DNA of 64,000 nt from Gibbula magus (lineage: Eukaryota; Mollusca; Gastropoda; Trochida; Trochidae): the NCBI GenBank assembly GCA_936450465.1, contig OW388300.1, positions 50,085,378 through 50,149,377 on the forward strand, written 5' to 3'. Below are positions 12,209 to 21,521 of the stretch, one piece after another. Made by a program: the position numbers and the translations under genes. The number at the start of each line of letters is the position of its first letter. Position 1 is the stretch's first letter. The notes under the pieces were generated by a model. It ran no database searches, was not told the origin of the DNA, and saw nothing but the letters and a program-made list of their open reading frames with translations.

Positions 12209-12337
12209 TAAGATAAGATAAGATAACACAACACAACACAACACAACACAACACAACACAACACAACACAACACAACACAACACAACACAACATAACATA
12301 ACATAACATAACATAACATGAGATAACATGAGATAAT
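12209..12337. repeat. Pentanucleotide microsatellite (copy A)
   Basis: Short AGATA units, then about 14 ACAAC units, then ATAAC units. The 75-codon minus-strand frame is an artefact of a five-base period with no stop. The equivalent array in copy B (19,961-20,413) is more than three times longer. Confidence 0.95.
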
Positions 12338-12425
12338 TCTTTAATCTCCATTGGAAATGTGTTTATACACTTTTCAAGCAAAAAAAAAATACATTAAATT
12401 TATATATCACAGTGAGATAAATATA

Positions 12426-12427
12426 TA
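12426..12427. other. Unoccupied DIRS target site
   Basis: GATAAATATAT joined directly to AATATACAAT here corresponds to the two flanks of the DIRS-like element in copy B (ending at 20,498 and resuming at 27,023). No base is duplicated or lost, allowing for a shared A at the crossover. Confidence 0.88.
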
Positions 12428-13099
12428 ATATACAATCCAGACATATATAAACCAAATTACATTACTCACAATTAGATGGCTATCAAGTCACATCGTCACA
12501 AATTCACCCACCACCTCACACCCCCGACCCGCCCACACCACAACCAACCCCACCCCACCCCAGTTTTACACAAGTATCTTTTCTTATTCTCGTATACCAG
12601 ATGGTACAAATGAATGACGAGCCCTGCTTGTTTTTAATGCTGGCATGCGTAATCTTCGGCCTGAAGGAAGAATAGAATATTCCGAAAACAAAACATGAGA
12701 TGAGTCACCTAACATTGTGTCTGTCTTTTTAATAATTTGCTGTTCATAGAAATAGCCAATACATTATAAAAGTAATCTGATATCTTTTGAAGAAGTATTC
12801 AGAATTCTGAACATTTTATTTTTTATTTGAACTGACAGATTCCCATACCAGCATAGACAGTTGAAAGTACATGTAAGAATACTTCGGATAAAACTTGTCT
12901 AAAAGAGCATTATGATGTTTTGGTCTAACTTGAAGTGTTTTAATTTCTATAAGAAATGTAATCGTTGCTTGCATTTTTTGTAAATATGATCAGATACCTT
13001 TGATTGCTAAATTATTTTTGATAAACAGCAGTAAGTTATTTTAATGAATGGTTTCTATCTAGAAACGTAAATAAAAGCAACCAGAATTCATAAACATGA

Positions 13100-15480
13100 A
13101 TTTAATTAAAAAAAAATTGTGTTAGAAATGGTTGATACGAAATGAGCCAATGGGAGGATGTGTGACATACGTTGGTTCATCATGGTGACAACTTGCCGAA
13201 ATGATTCTGTTTATGTCATCGTGTTTTTGACAAATTTAGTAAACTTGAAAACCTCTGCAATCAAATTAATCCGATATGCTTGTCTCTGCAACCAAATAAT
13301 TATTTGCCAAGGTAGGAATAATGATGAATAACTACTGTTGATAACTTCAGCCAAATTCACTAAGTACGATGTTTCAAGTACATGTTTGTCCTGCAACCAA
13401 AATTTCAGATGTCAGATATGATATGTCACATTATAGTAAATCATCTCTGCTTTATTGATCACTTTGTGTGATCAGTTTCTCTTACTTCAGTATCATTTAA
13501 ACATAATAATAGATTATAGAGCCCGGTCATTCGGACCATTCAATTACTCTTAGGCCCAAGTTTCCTTTGTGTAAATATTTGTAATATAATTTCACTGGAA
13601 AAAGTTTTGTGTTAATGCATGTGATCATTGTTGATGTTAAAGCCTTGTTATGTGTTTCACATTAAAGAAGTTGTTATCCAGAAAATCTTCCTGTTCTTGT
13701 TATGTGTGTTAGGTAATTCGTCATGTGGAAACCAGTGTTTCGGTTATAGATAAGGCCTGTAACGCTTGTGCTACTGATTGTCAACAATTTGTGAGTAAAG
13801 GAACTCGTTCTAACTACTGCATCGCTCTACTTCATGTTCCATACAGTTTACCACATTTGTTATTCATAATGGAATTATCGATTAATGTTCACTTCATATC
13901 CAAGTGACATATAGTGTTTTAAGGTCTAGTTCCTTTGAAGTTGCAATCAATTGGAAAACTATAACAAATCGAAATCGTTGTAACATATCTAATTACCTAT
14001 AGCGTTGTCGTATCTTTCATATGCGTCCATGTGCAGGGTAAAAACTGTCAAATCGTGCTGATTTAATCCGTAATAAAGGAGCTTTGTCTGATAGTGGACA
14101 TATCTACATCATCTATTTTAACATTTATTTACATTACCGTCAAAAGAAATGCATGATTTATGATATTATTAGTGAAATAATACATTTTGTAATATCTTAT
14201 TTATCATCTATCATTTATATATGTTATCACCATTAAAATAGCTTCTATTAACAAGATGTTGAAATAATGATTTAATAATTTGGATATTTATAATGCACAA
14301 AAATCTACATAGAAACACATACTGGGGAGCGTTATGAATTTTTCTTATTTGTAAATGACATCAATTTTGATTAATTATTAACTAATTAATTGAGTAATTG
14401 TAACAATATATATATACCAAAATGATTGTAATTGATTTCAAATAATTAAAAGGAGGTGCTAGTTGATAACGGAGTGCAATGTGATATGATGATATGAACA
14501 AAGTGACATGAAGAAGTTGTTATTATCGAAGCTTATCGAAACTTCAATCCAACGAATACATTGTGTTATTTTGTCTGTATATCAGACCATTTGGTTTCTC
14601 GTATAGTATACTATCCTCATTGCAATTAATTCCCTAAAGCTAATGTGTGTTTACAAAAGGTATGTGCTGTCGTTAATGCAGACTTGGCCAGTTCCAGAGA
14701 TAATGTTTACTCGGACATCTGCGCGTCTCGTAAACCATCTGGTTCTGAGGAAGAGTAATATATCATCCATGTCTCATCTCTATAAAAGTTACTGTAATTA
14801 CTCTGAGATCCAATGTATTCATTACTTACCGACCTTTTATGATCGCATCCTTCCTTCCGTAGATAAATAACGTTAATGATTTGAGATGAAACCATGTGTT
14901 GGTGTTGTAAATCCTCCCTTATAGTAGTGAACTCTCATCCACCAAAGCAAAACCAGTGAATTTGCTGTTAATGATACTGATATTTTATAGTTACTGTGTG
15001 TTAATTGTCTTAGTGGGATGCATAGAAATGTTTGGTCATATTAAATATTAAATATTATTATTTTATAACCAACGCAATACAACTGCTTAACTGTCATTTT
15101 CGTTGTTGTCTAACAACACGATTAATTAAAACAGATGGGATTTCATATATATAGCCATATGTAGAAGTCATCAATCTTCTAACAGAGATGGAACCGTACA
15201 CGGGACATTTCACGAGAAAATCATTTTCAATATAAATCTTTGTGGCTATGTATGTAATGTAATGTATGTGTGTGGGGTTTTAATTATGTTATTACTCTCT
15301 CGTATCCTTAAGGTGGTTTATGTACAGAAAGTGAGACTCAAATGCAGTTAAATGTGCGGCCATCGACTGGAATTAACGATGGGTGGTACTGCGCTGAAAT
15401 ACAGTGTTGCATTGCATCCAAACTTTACTGCATGTAGAACAGTTCTCTACAGCAAACAAAGCTGCCAATCCCTTGAGGAA
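13100..15480. other. Unique-looking interior of copy A, no gene recognised
   Basis: Matches 30,620-33,360 in copy B. Two small frames recur in both copies: 13,725-13,907 (60 codons, Cys/Ser-containing) and 14,643-14,870 (75 codons). Their conservation is explained by the duplication itself, and neither has a recognisable domain or signal peptide. TTTATTGATCACTTTGTGTGATCAG near 13,452 is a small palindrome. Confidence 0.4.
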
Positions 15481-15489
15481 ACGAACCCC

Positions 15490-15850
15490 GGACCCAAAAT
15501 AGATGAATGGTGTGTATATGAATGAAGTGTATTGAGGAATCCTATATAGATAATTGATGTATTACATATAAATGCTGTAAATTATGCCAATACTGTATAG
15601 CTGGATGGTTTTATAAATGCATGTTGGATATAGCAATGTTGTGTAACAGATGAAGGTTGTATATGTGAATGCTGTATAGCTGAATGCTGCATAGATATAC
15701 GATGTACAACAGATGAATGCTGTATATTTATAAAGGAATGAAGTATGATAGATGTTATATATAGATGATGGTTGCATATAATGTTGGCTATAAAATATAT
15801 CTGTGAAGATAAATGTTGTATACATACAGATGGATGTTGTAAACATTAAT
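15490..15850. repeat. Cryptic simple repeat, GAATGCTGTATA-like
   Basis: Degenerate repeats of roughly 11-16 nt with the core GAATGxTGTATA recur through this stretch, and again at 33,370-33,740 (copy B) and 34,780-34,915. The minus-strand 114-codon Tyr/Thr/Ile-rich frame reads this low-complexity tract and is not supported as a gene. Confidence 0.7.
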
Positions 15851-16014
15851 GAATAGCAATTGCTTTGTGTGGACCTGATTCGCTGAACAATATCACAGAA
15901 ATTCAATTCCTATCTGTATAAACTTAATTTCATGACGTCACATGACGTGCAAATGTGAATATTTGGAGCAATGTACCCTTTTGAAAACATCAAGTATTAG
16001 TATATATTTATTCA

Positions 16015-16099
16015 TAAGAATTGACTTCAAAATGTATTAAGTTTATTATTTTTTTAAGTTTAAACCTCCATGAACTTAATACATTTAAGTCAATTCTTA
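16015..16099. repeat. Inverted repeat, arms about 28 bp
   Basis: TAAGAATTGACTT...TGTATTAAGTT at 16,015-16,043 pairs with AACTTAATACA...AGTCAATTCTTA at 16,073-16,099. In copy B (33,870-33,953) the outer left arm is lost by a deletion of about 44 bp between GAAAA repeats. Confidence 0.8.
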
Positions 16100-16333
16100 A
16101 TAACTGAATGTTCTGTAATATGTTGATGCTGTATACATGAAAGCTGTATAAAAAGGAAAGCTGCGTAACTAGATATAATATTATTTATTTAAATACCTAT
16201 CTGTTGACTAGACCTACTTTGCCTTACCTCCTATAGGTAATGCTATTTCAACCTTATCACAGACGAACTTGAATAGTGGAAAAGGGGTGCGTAAAATCCC
16301 TTTTCCAAGGGGCGGTAAGTCTAGGTGGTCTCC

Positions 16334-16341
16334 TGACGTCA
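16334..16341. promoter_or_regulatory. TGACGTCA (CRE-type) motif in DIRS-like end
   Basis: A perfect CRE/ATF palindrome about 150 bp inside the left end. The same octamer occurs at the equivalent place in the other DIRS-like element (20,635) and in its right ITR. A role as a promoter element is inference. Confidence 0.4.
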
Positions 16342-16559
16342 CTACCTGTTCATGTCACTCTCCTATTAGTTGCGGAGCAAGACAGACGTGTTTGTTTTGT
16401 TCTGAGACTGGGTATTTTTAGCGACTTTGTTGCTAACTTGCTAGCTATCTCTTACTATTTTGAGGGATATTTTCAACTGCTATATCTACAATTCGTCGTT
16501 AGCAGATTGTTTAACAATTTGTTTTAGTAGGTGTTGGGATACAATGGCCTTGTTGACAT

Positions 16560-17640
16560 GTGCTGGATGTGTGGCTGCCTGAGAGGTCGCTGCTTGCCTT
16601 GCACGTGCAGCTCGTGTCTTTGTCTTTTCTTCGCTCGTCATTCGCGTCCCCCAGTCATACGCCTTCGGTCCGTATCAACTACCTACGCGTTTCGCCAGTC
16701 ACTCGCCTAGCTTATCACTTCGCGAGCGGACCCTTCGCCAGTCATTCGCCTTTGGCTTGATTCTACTGTACTAGCATCTACTCGACAGTGTCTCGCTTAC
16801 GCCAGTCACTCGCTTCTCTAGTCTATCGCCTTAGGTTGAAATCAACTTGACTCGCTCCGTCTCGCCAGTGATTCGCTTCGCCAGTTATTGGCTTCACCTA
16901 CCATTCGCCTTTGGCTCGATTCTACTTGACTCGCATCTACCCGCCTGTGTCTCGCTTACGCCAGTCACTCGCTTCGCCAGTCCATCGCCTTAGGTTGAAT
17001 CAACCTGACTCGCTACGCGGCGGACCCCCCTTCGACAGTATTCCCCTTTGGCTCGATTCTACTTGACTCGCATCTACCCGCCAGTGTCTAGCTTACGCCA
17101 GTCACTCGCTTCGCTAGTCCATCACCTTAGGTTGAATCAGTGGGGTTCGTTTCGTCTCGTCAGTGATTTGCTTCGCCAGTCACTTGCTTCGCCAGTCTTT
17201 CGCCTTAGGCTCGATTCTACTTGACTCACATCCACCCGCCAGTGTCTCGCTTACGCCAGTCACTCGCTTCGCCAGTCAATCGCCTTAGGTCGAATCAACT
17301 TGACTCGTTTCGTCTCGCAAGTGACTCGCTACGCCAATCATTCGCTTCGCCAGTCATTCGCCATAGGCTTGATTCTACTTGACTCGCATCGTCTCGCCAG
17401 TGCCTCGCGTAAGCCAGGCACTCGCTTCGCCAGTCTATCGCCTTAGGCTCGTCGCTCGCGTTAGGCCCGATTCGATTTGACTTGCATCATCTCGCCAGTG
17501 ACTTGGTTCGTCTGTCATTCACTTCGCTTGTCATTCGTTTCGTTAGTCTTTCGCCTTTGGTTTGTATATTTCATTAGTCTCGTCTCGTAAGTGGTTATCT
17601 TAATCAGTGTAAGCTGGTTCGCCAGTCACTTATCTTGACT
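16560..17640 (+). repeat. CpG-rich iterated leader of DIRS-like fragment
   Basis: Iterations of CGCCAGTCACTCGCTT-like units are organised in higher-order repeats of about 100-160 bp, marked by GATTCTACTTGACTCGCAT at 16,918, 17,055, 17,211 and 17,370. It lies between the terminal region and the gag-like start codon, so it would be transcribed as the 5' leader of the retrotransposon RNA. Confidence 0.8.
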
Positions 17641-17891
17641 AACCATTACATGATATTGGCCTTGTCCTCTTCGAGTTCGGAGCCTTGTTTCAACTCTCTC
17701 GATTAACTATCGGAGGAGTTTGTTGGTTCTTACGCTACGCTACGTAAGTGTCTCGCGTTAGTGATTCGACTCGTCTAGTGACTCTCCTCTTCTACGCTAC
17801 AGGTGCGAGTGTCTCGTCCTTCGCCCCACTGCGTAAGTGACTCAGCTGTCACTATCTTCGCCTACGTCACGTGTGTAACGCCGGCTCCGCC

Positions 17892-18200
17892 ATGTACTCC
17901 GCCTTTTGTACTAATTGCGGAGGGAGGAAGTCTGCCACCAAGGATCCGCACTTATTATGTAGAAAGTGTAAGGATCTTTGCGAAGACGAGTATCGTTGCG
18001 ATGAGTGTGCACCTCTCTCCGTGTCAGACTTCCTTGCGTATGTCAACGCCATTCGAAAGTCCATGGCCGATAGGGCTTCGCTTCAGAAACGTGCGTCGTC
18101 AACTCAACGTCGTGGGGTTTCTACCATTCGTCATCCGTCTCCGGAGGAGGGGGTAGACATTGTCCTCACGGAACGGGCGGATGAGTTCGACCTAGGTTAG
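17892..18200 (+). CDS. DIRS-like ORF1 (gag-like), N-terminal fragment
   Basis: The ATG at 17,892 sits in a good context (CCGCCATG) and opens a 102-codon frame ending at TAG. Residues about 5-42 form a Cys cluster with three CxxC pairs around a DPHLLCRKC motif, a probable zinc-binding fold. The DPHxxCxxC signature is typical of the N-terminus of DIRS-group ORF1 proteins. A Ser/Arg-rich stretch follows. The homologous protein at 21,522 has the same Cys spacing and a similar SxxDFxxYVxxIRKS segment. ORF1 of this group is normally 400-600 residues, so this is truncated, by the stop and by the junction 44 bp later. Nucleic acid binding is the expected role; the rest of the element is absent. Confidence 0.65.
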   Translation: MYSAFCTNCGGRKSATKDPHLLCRKCKDLCEDEYRCDECAPLSVSDFLAYVNAIRKSMADRASLQKRASSTQRRGVSTIRHPSPEEGVDIVLTERADEFDLG

Positions 18201-18545
18201 ACCTCCGCTAGGGGTTCGAGAGATTCGCTCTCTCCCCCTTCGCGTAGTATGTATATTGTTCGGTGTAAACAGGACTTGTGAAACAACGAATGAGAAATCT
18301 AAAGCAGGATAATAAAGAAATAAAATTATAGTGTCAACAGCAATTCAAAGTTCATAAAAGTCAAAGTTTATAAAGCCAACGCTACATGCTAAGAATTACT
18401 TAGCATTGTTTAAAGGAGGCAAGGTGACATTCAGACGAAGTTGGGCTACCATGAAGTTGATGGTTTGGAGAAAGTGTACCGAGAATTCTCGTATTTGGGC
18501 CCAAACGAAATTTACCCCATGGGCTTAAATACGGGGTTATTTTTC

Positions 18546-18806
18546 ATGTTTAAGCAATGTAACACAGATTTTATTCAGAAATTTGCTTTGTATTGAAAAA
18601 GAAGTCGCGATCGCTTAAATGTTTTGGGGGAAAATGACTGCCACGCCCATATTTGAGGATGTGGCGCGGGGGCTGTCATGAGGACCAAATTAACAAACTC
18701 CGATCCTCTAGGTATCGAGAGTAGAAGAAGAGAGTCTAAATTGTCAAGGTTTACGCACCGGACGACGGCCCATACCATTCGCCCATCTAGCCTCTCAGGT
18801 CTAATG
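18546..18806 (+). repeat. Fragment of composite repeat family R (copy B)
   Basis: Near-identical duplicate of 10,590-10,850. Same diverged 3' end (CAGGTCTAATGAGTTAA). The minus-strand 67-codon frame is identical in both copies but is only a repeat shadow. Confidence 0.55.
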
Positions 18807-19320
18807 AGTTAATATGGACATTCAAATAATATTTTTTACGTTTTCAACATGACTTACCTTCATTGATGCATCATTTCTGAAGGCAGTGAAGTTAAAGAGA
18901 AAAAAAGGCTTTTTGTTTTTCAGAAACATGAACAGAAACGTTCCGTTTGCCCATGGCTTTATACATGCTCATACATCACAAACATGAGCCAGCCGTCAAC
19001 ATTTTACTACTTATTGAAAACCATCAGAATCGACTTTCTAAAGTTGTCTTATATAATAAGTAAACAGAGTCACAAAGTTTGCAAGTTTCAACATAAGTAA
19101 TAACATATTCGATTATAACTGTTAGAATTTCATACTTGTTTTCTTTATATATTCTTTTAATAGAATATTGTCTTGTCTTTTCTTGAGGTAATCAAGTTAA
19201 TTTTAATTTAAGTGAATAGGTATACCTTAGTTATATCCTTTTGCATTAAATTTCATATGCCAAGCTGTTACCAAAATCCTTTTGGTGAAATGTGTCAGTA
19301 AATATTGTTCCACCTTTTAA

Positions 19321-19652
19321 AGGGGCAGTAGCACGTTTTTTGCAAAATTTATTTTTTCAAATTTCTTATGTATAATGATAGTTTTTGCCATTTAAATTTA
19401 TTTTAGAGGGTATAACATCTTATTACACAAAGCAATTATCAAAAATAGTAATAACGGCGTTGCATATAAAGCAAAAATTGCATGGCGGCCATTTTATTGT
19501 GAACACATTTTATTATTTCGAATGACAAAAATGATTCCAATGGCTTCTCTTAGCCATGTACACTCATTTATAACTTGATTTTACGAAAAGAAAAGGGTAT
19601 TTTACTATTGGTGGAATTCTTTTTCAAATACATTTCATCGACTTATTTGACA
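19321..19652. mobile_element. AGGGGC-family MITE, right end deleted (copy B)
   Basis: Left terminus AGGGGCAGTAGCACG follows TTAA (19,317-19,320) as in copy A, but sequence after CTTATTTGA joins directly to ...CACGACATTCAAG, which in copy A lies about 180 bp beyond. The right TIR and adjacent flank were removed in one deletion. Confidence 0.8.
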
Positions 19653-19960
19653 TACACGACATTCAAGTAGGACTGTAAAACGTCATCAAAATCAACTGAC
19701 ATAGAGTAATCGTCATTTCAAGTCAAAGTTCTTTTTCATTGATCATATATCGATGATAAGCTGTAGTCGACTGAAATCAGATTTATTATCTAATAACTTA
19801 AAGAGATGTGAGCTCAAATGAGGTTTTCCTGATAGCTGAAGTAGTTATCTGTAGCATGATATATAACATGAGATCTTTGGATTTGGTTGCAGATAATAAG
19901 TTCACATGGAAATCGAGTCATTTCTGAATTTGGTTTCAGTCCCTATAGGCAACATAGATA

Positions 19961-20413
19961 TAAGATAAAATAAGATAAGATAAGATAAGATGAGATGAGA
20001 TGAGATGAGATGAGATGAGATGAGATGAGATGAGATGAGATGAGATGAGATGAGATGAGATGAGATGAGATGAGATGAGATGAGATGAGATGAGATGAGA
20101 TGAGAAGAGAAGAGAAGAGAAGAGAAGAGAAGAGAAGAGAAGAGAAGAGAAGAGAAGAGAAGAGAAGAGAAGAGAAGAGAAGAGAAGAGATGAGATGAGA
20201 TGAGATGAGATGAGATGAGATGAGATGAGATGAGATGAGATACGATGAGATGAGATGAGATGAGATGAGATACGATAAGATAAGATAAGATAAGATAAGA
20301 TAAGATAAGATAACATAACATAACATAAGATAAGATAAGATAACATAACATAACATAACATAACATAACATAACATAACATAACATAACATAACATGAGA
20401 TAACATGAGATAA
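19961..20413. repeat. Expanded pentanucleotide array (copy B)
   Basis: About 450 bp of consecutive five-base units in blocks: AGATA, then GAGAT, then GAGAA, GAGAT again, AGATA, and ATAAC. All three minus-strand frames stay open for over 160 codons because the unit and its translations contain no stop. None of these is a gene. The array ends about 85 bp before the DIRS insertion. Confidence 0.97.
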
Positions 20414-20498
20414 TTCTCCATTGGAAATGTGTTTATACACTTTTCAAGCAAAACAAAAAAATACATTAAATTTATATATCACAGTGAGATAAATATAT

Positions 20499-20651
20499 AT
20501 TTTTTACATACTTATCAGGTTTGAAAAACCAACATTGCCCAACGCTTCCCCCTGAAGCGTTCCTCAACATATATCACACAGAATTAAAAAGGGACGCTAC
20601 CCGGTATAGTGGCGCTCGTGCCAAGTGACATCGGTGACGTCATCATTCCCT
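20499..20651 (+). repeat. DIRS left terminal repeat
   Basis: Bases 20,519-20,651 match the complement of 26,850-26,984 with about two differences in 130 bp (GTATAG versus GTATAGG; CCAAGTGAC versus CCACGTGAC). The outer 20 bases are unique to the left end and match, inverted, the left half of the ICR at 26,695-26,736. The right end carries a longer extension, as in DIRS1. Confidence 0.92.
20635..20642. promoter_or_regulatory. TGACGTCA motif in DIRS left ITR
   Basis: Perfect CRE-type octamer, also present in the right ITR at 26,859-26,866 and in the other DIRS-like fragment at 16,334. Candidate transcription-factor site driving the element; this is inferred from position and conservation only. 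Confidence 0.45.
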
Positions 20652-20879
20652 TATTTGTTGAGCGAGCATACGGTCACGCATGTGTTCTTCTCTCGACTAT
20701 TTCGCTACTTTATAGGCTTTCTAAGTCTTCCTAGTTCCTCATATCTTCAGAGTTATTGTAATAAGTACCTTTCTGTCCTTTCCTGACCAACTGCTGAACT
20801 AAATATCGCCAATTAGTTGAGTTTTGGGTCGGGTTTGGAGTTGTCAGGTTTGTGCATTTCTCGCCTTGCCAGGCTGCCT

Positions 20880-21480
20880 GTCTTGCTCGGGCTGCACGTG
20901 CTAGTCGAGCGGGTCGTGCACGTGTATATTGCTTGACTGACTGTCGGTTGGTCTCTCGCCTCTCGGTTGGCGTAGGCTCTCGCTAGCCTTCGCTTTCACC
21001 TTGGTTCGCTCACCTGGTGGGTTAGTGAACGGGGTGGGGGTACGCCCTCCGCTGTGCGAGCATACGCGTGTGAACAAGCACTCGCCAAGCGGGTGAACGA
21101 GCACTCACCTAGTGTGAGCTCGCTAGCGAGGCGTACATTCGCCTAGCGTGTGTTCGCTAGCGAGTGAGTGTCTCCTCACCTGTGTTTGTACAGGCGTACG
21201 TTCGCTAAGCGTGAACTCATTAGCGAGTGAGTGGTTACTCACCGGCCCGTGCGTGTCAGGTTTTAGTGCCTGTCAGGTGACGAGGGTGTTTGTACAGGCG
21301 TACATTCGCTAAGTGTGTTCACGTTAGTGAGTGAGGGTATACTCACTTGTGTTCGCGTGTCAGGTGATTAAGTGTTAAGTGTACAGTCACACTCGTTAAG
21401 CGTGGACTCGCCTGTGAACAGGTTCATTCATTGCCGTCTCGGGTTAGTGAATTGAGTTACGTTTTGGGGTTCACTTTTTG
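20880..21480 (+). repeat. CpG-rich iterated leader of DIRS element
   Basis: Repeated phrases of the type TTCGCTAGCGAGTGAG and TGTTTGTACAGGCGTAC recur at intervals of about 60-120 bp between the left ITR and the ORF1 ATG. Several are self-complementary (GCTAGCGAG), so the RNA could fold into serial hairpins. The other DIRS-like fragment has a leader of similar style but different sequence. Confidence 0.7.
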
Positions 21481-21521
21481 TCTCACTCACGCGCTTTCGT
21501 TGACGATCTTATCAGTGAGTG

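Larger units (their letters stand above)
10290..16183 (+). repeat. Segmental duplication, copy A
   Basis: From TAGTATGTATATTG at 10,290 to ATAATATTA at 16,183 this sequence is collinear with copy B (18,245-34,009), differing by scattered substitutions and indels of a few percent by eye. Copy A lacks the DIRS element present in copy B, has a shorter pentanucleotide array, has an intact MITE that is truncated in B, and keeps about 70 bp near 12,765-12,840 that B lacks. It may be a true duplication or two haplotypes placed in tandem. Confidence 0.9.
16184..18244 (+). mobile_element. DIRS-like element, 5' fragment (second subfamily)
   Basis: Begins where copy A loses collinearity with copy B and ends at the first base of copy B. 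It holds a terminal region with a short hairpin (GGAAAAGG...CCTTTTCC), a TGACGTCA motif, a long CpG-rich iterated leader (16,560-17,640) and the start of a gag-like ORF. The organisation parallels the first 1.2 kb of the element at 20,499, and the encoded Cys-cluster protein is homologous, but the DNA is clearly diverged. RT, recombinase and right ITR are missing. The left boundary is inferred only from the divergence point between A and B. Confidence 0.75.

Noticed and set aside
15562..15906. 114-codon Tyr/Thr-rich minus-strand ORF
   Set aside because: Lies in a degenerate simple repeat and is broken differently in copy B.
19902..20466. Three long overlapping minus-strand ORFs (164-176 codons)
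   Set aside because: They are the translation of a five-base repeat in all three frames; no stop can arise in the array.
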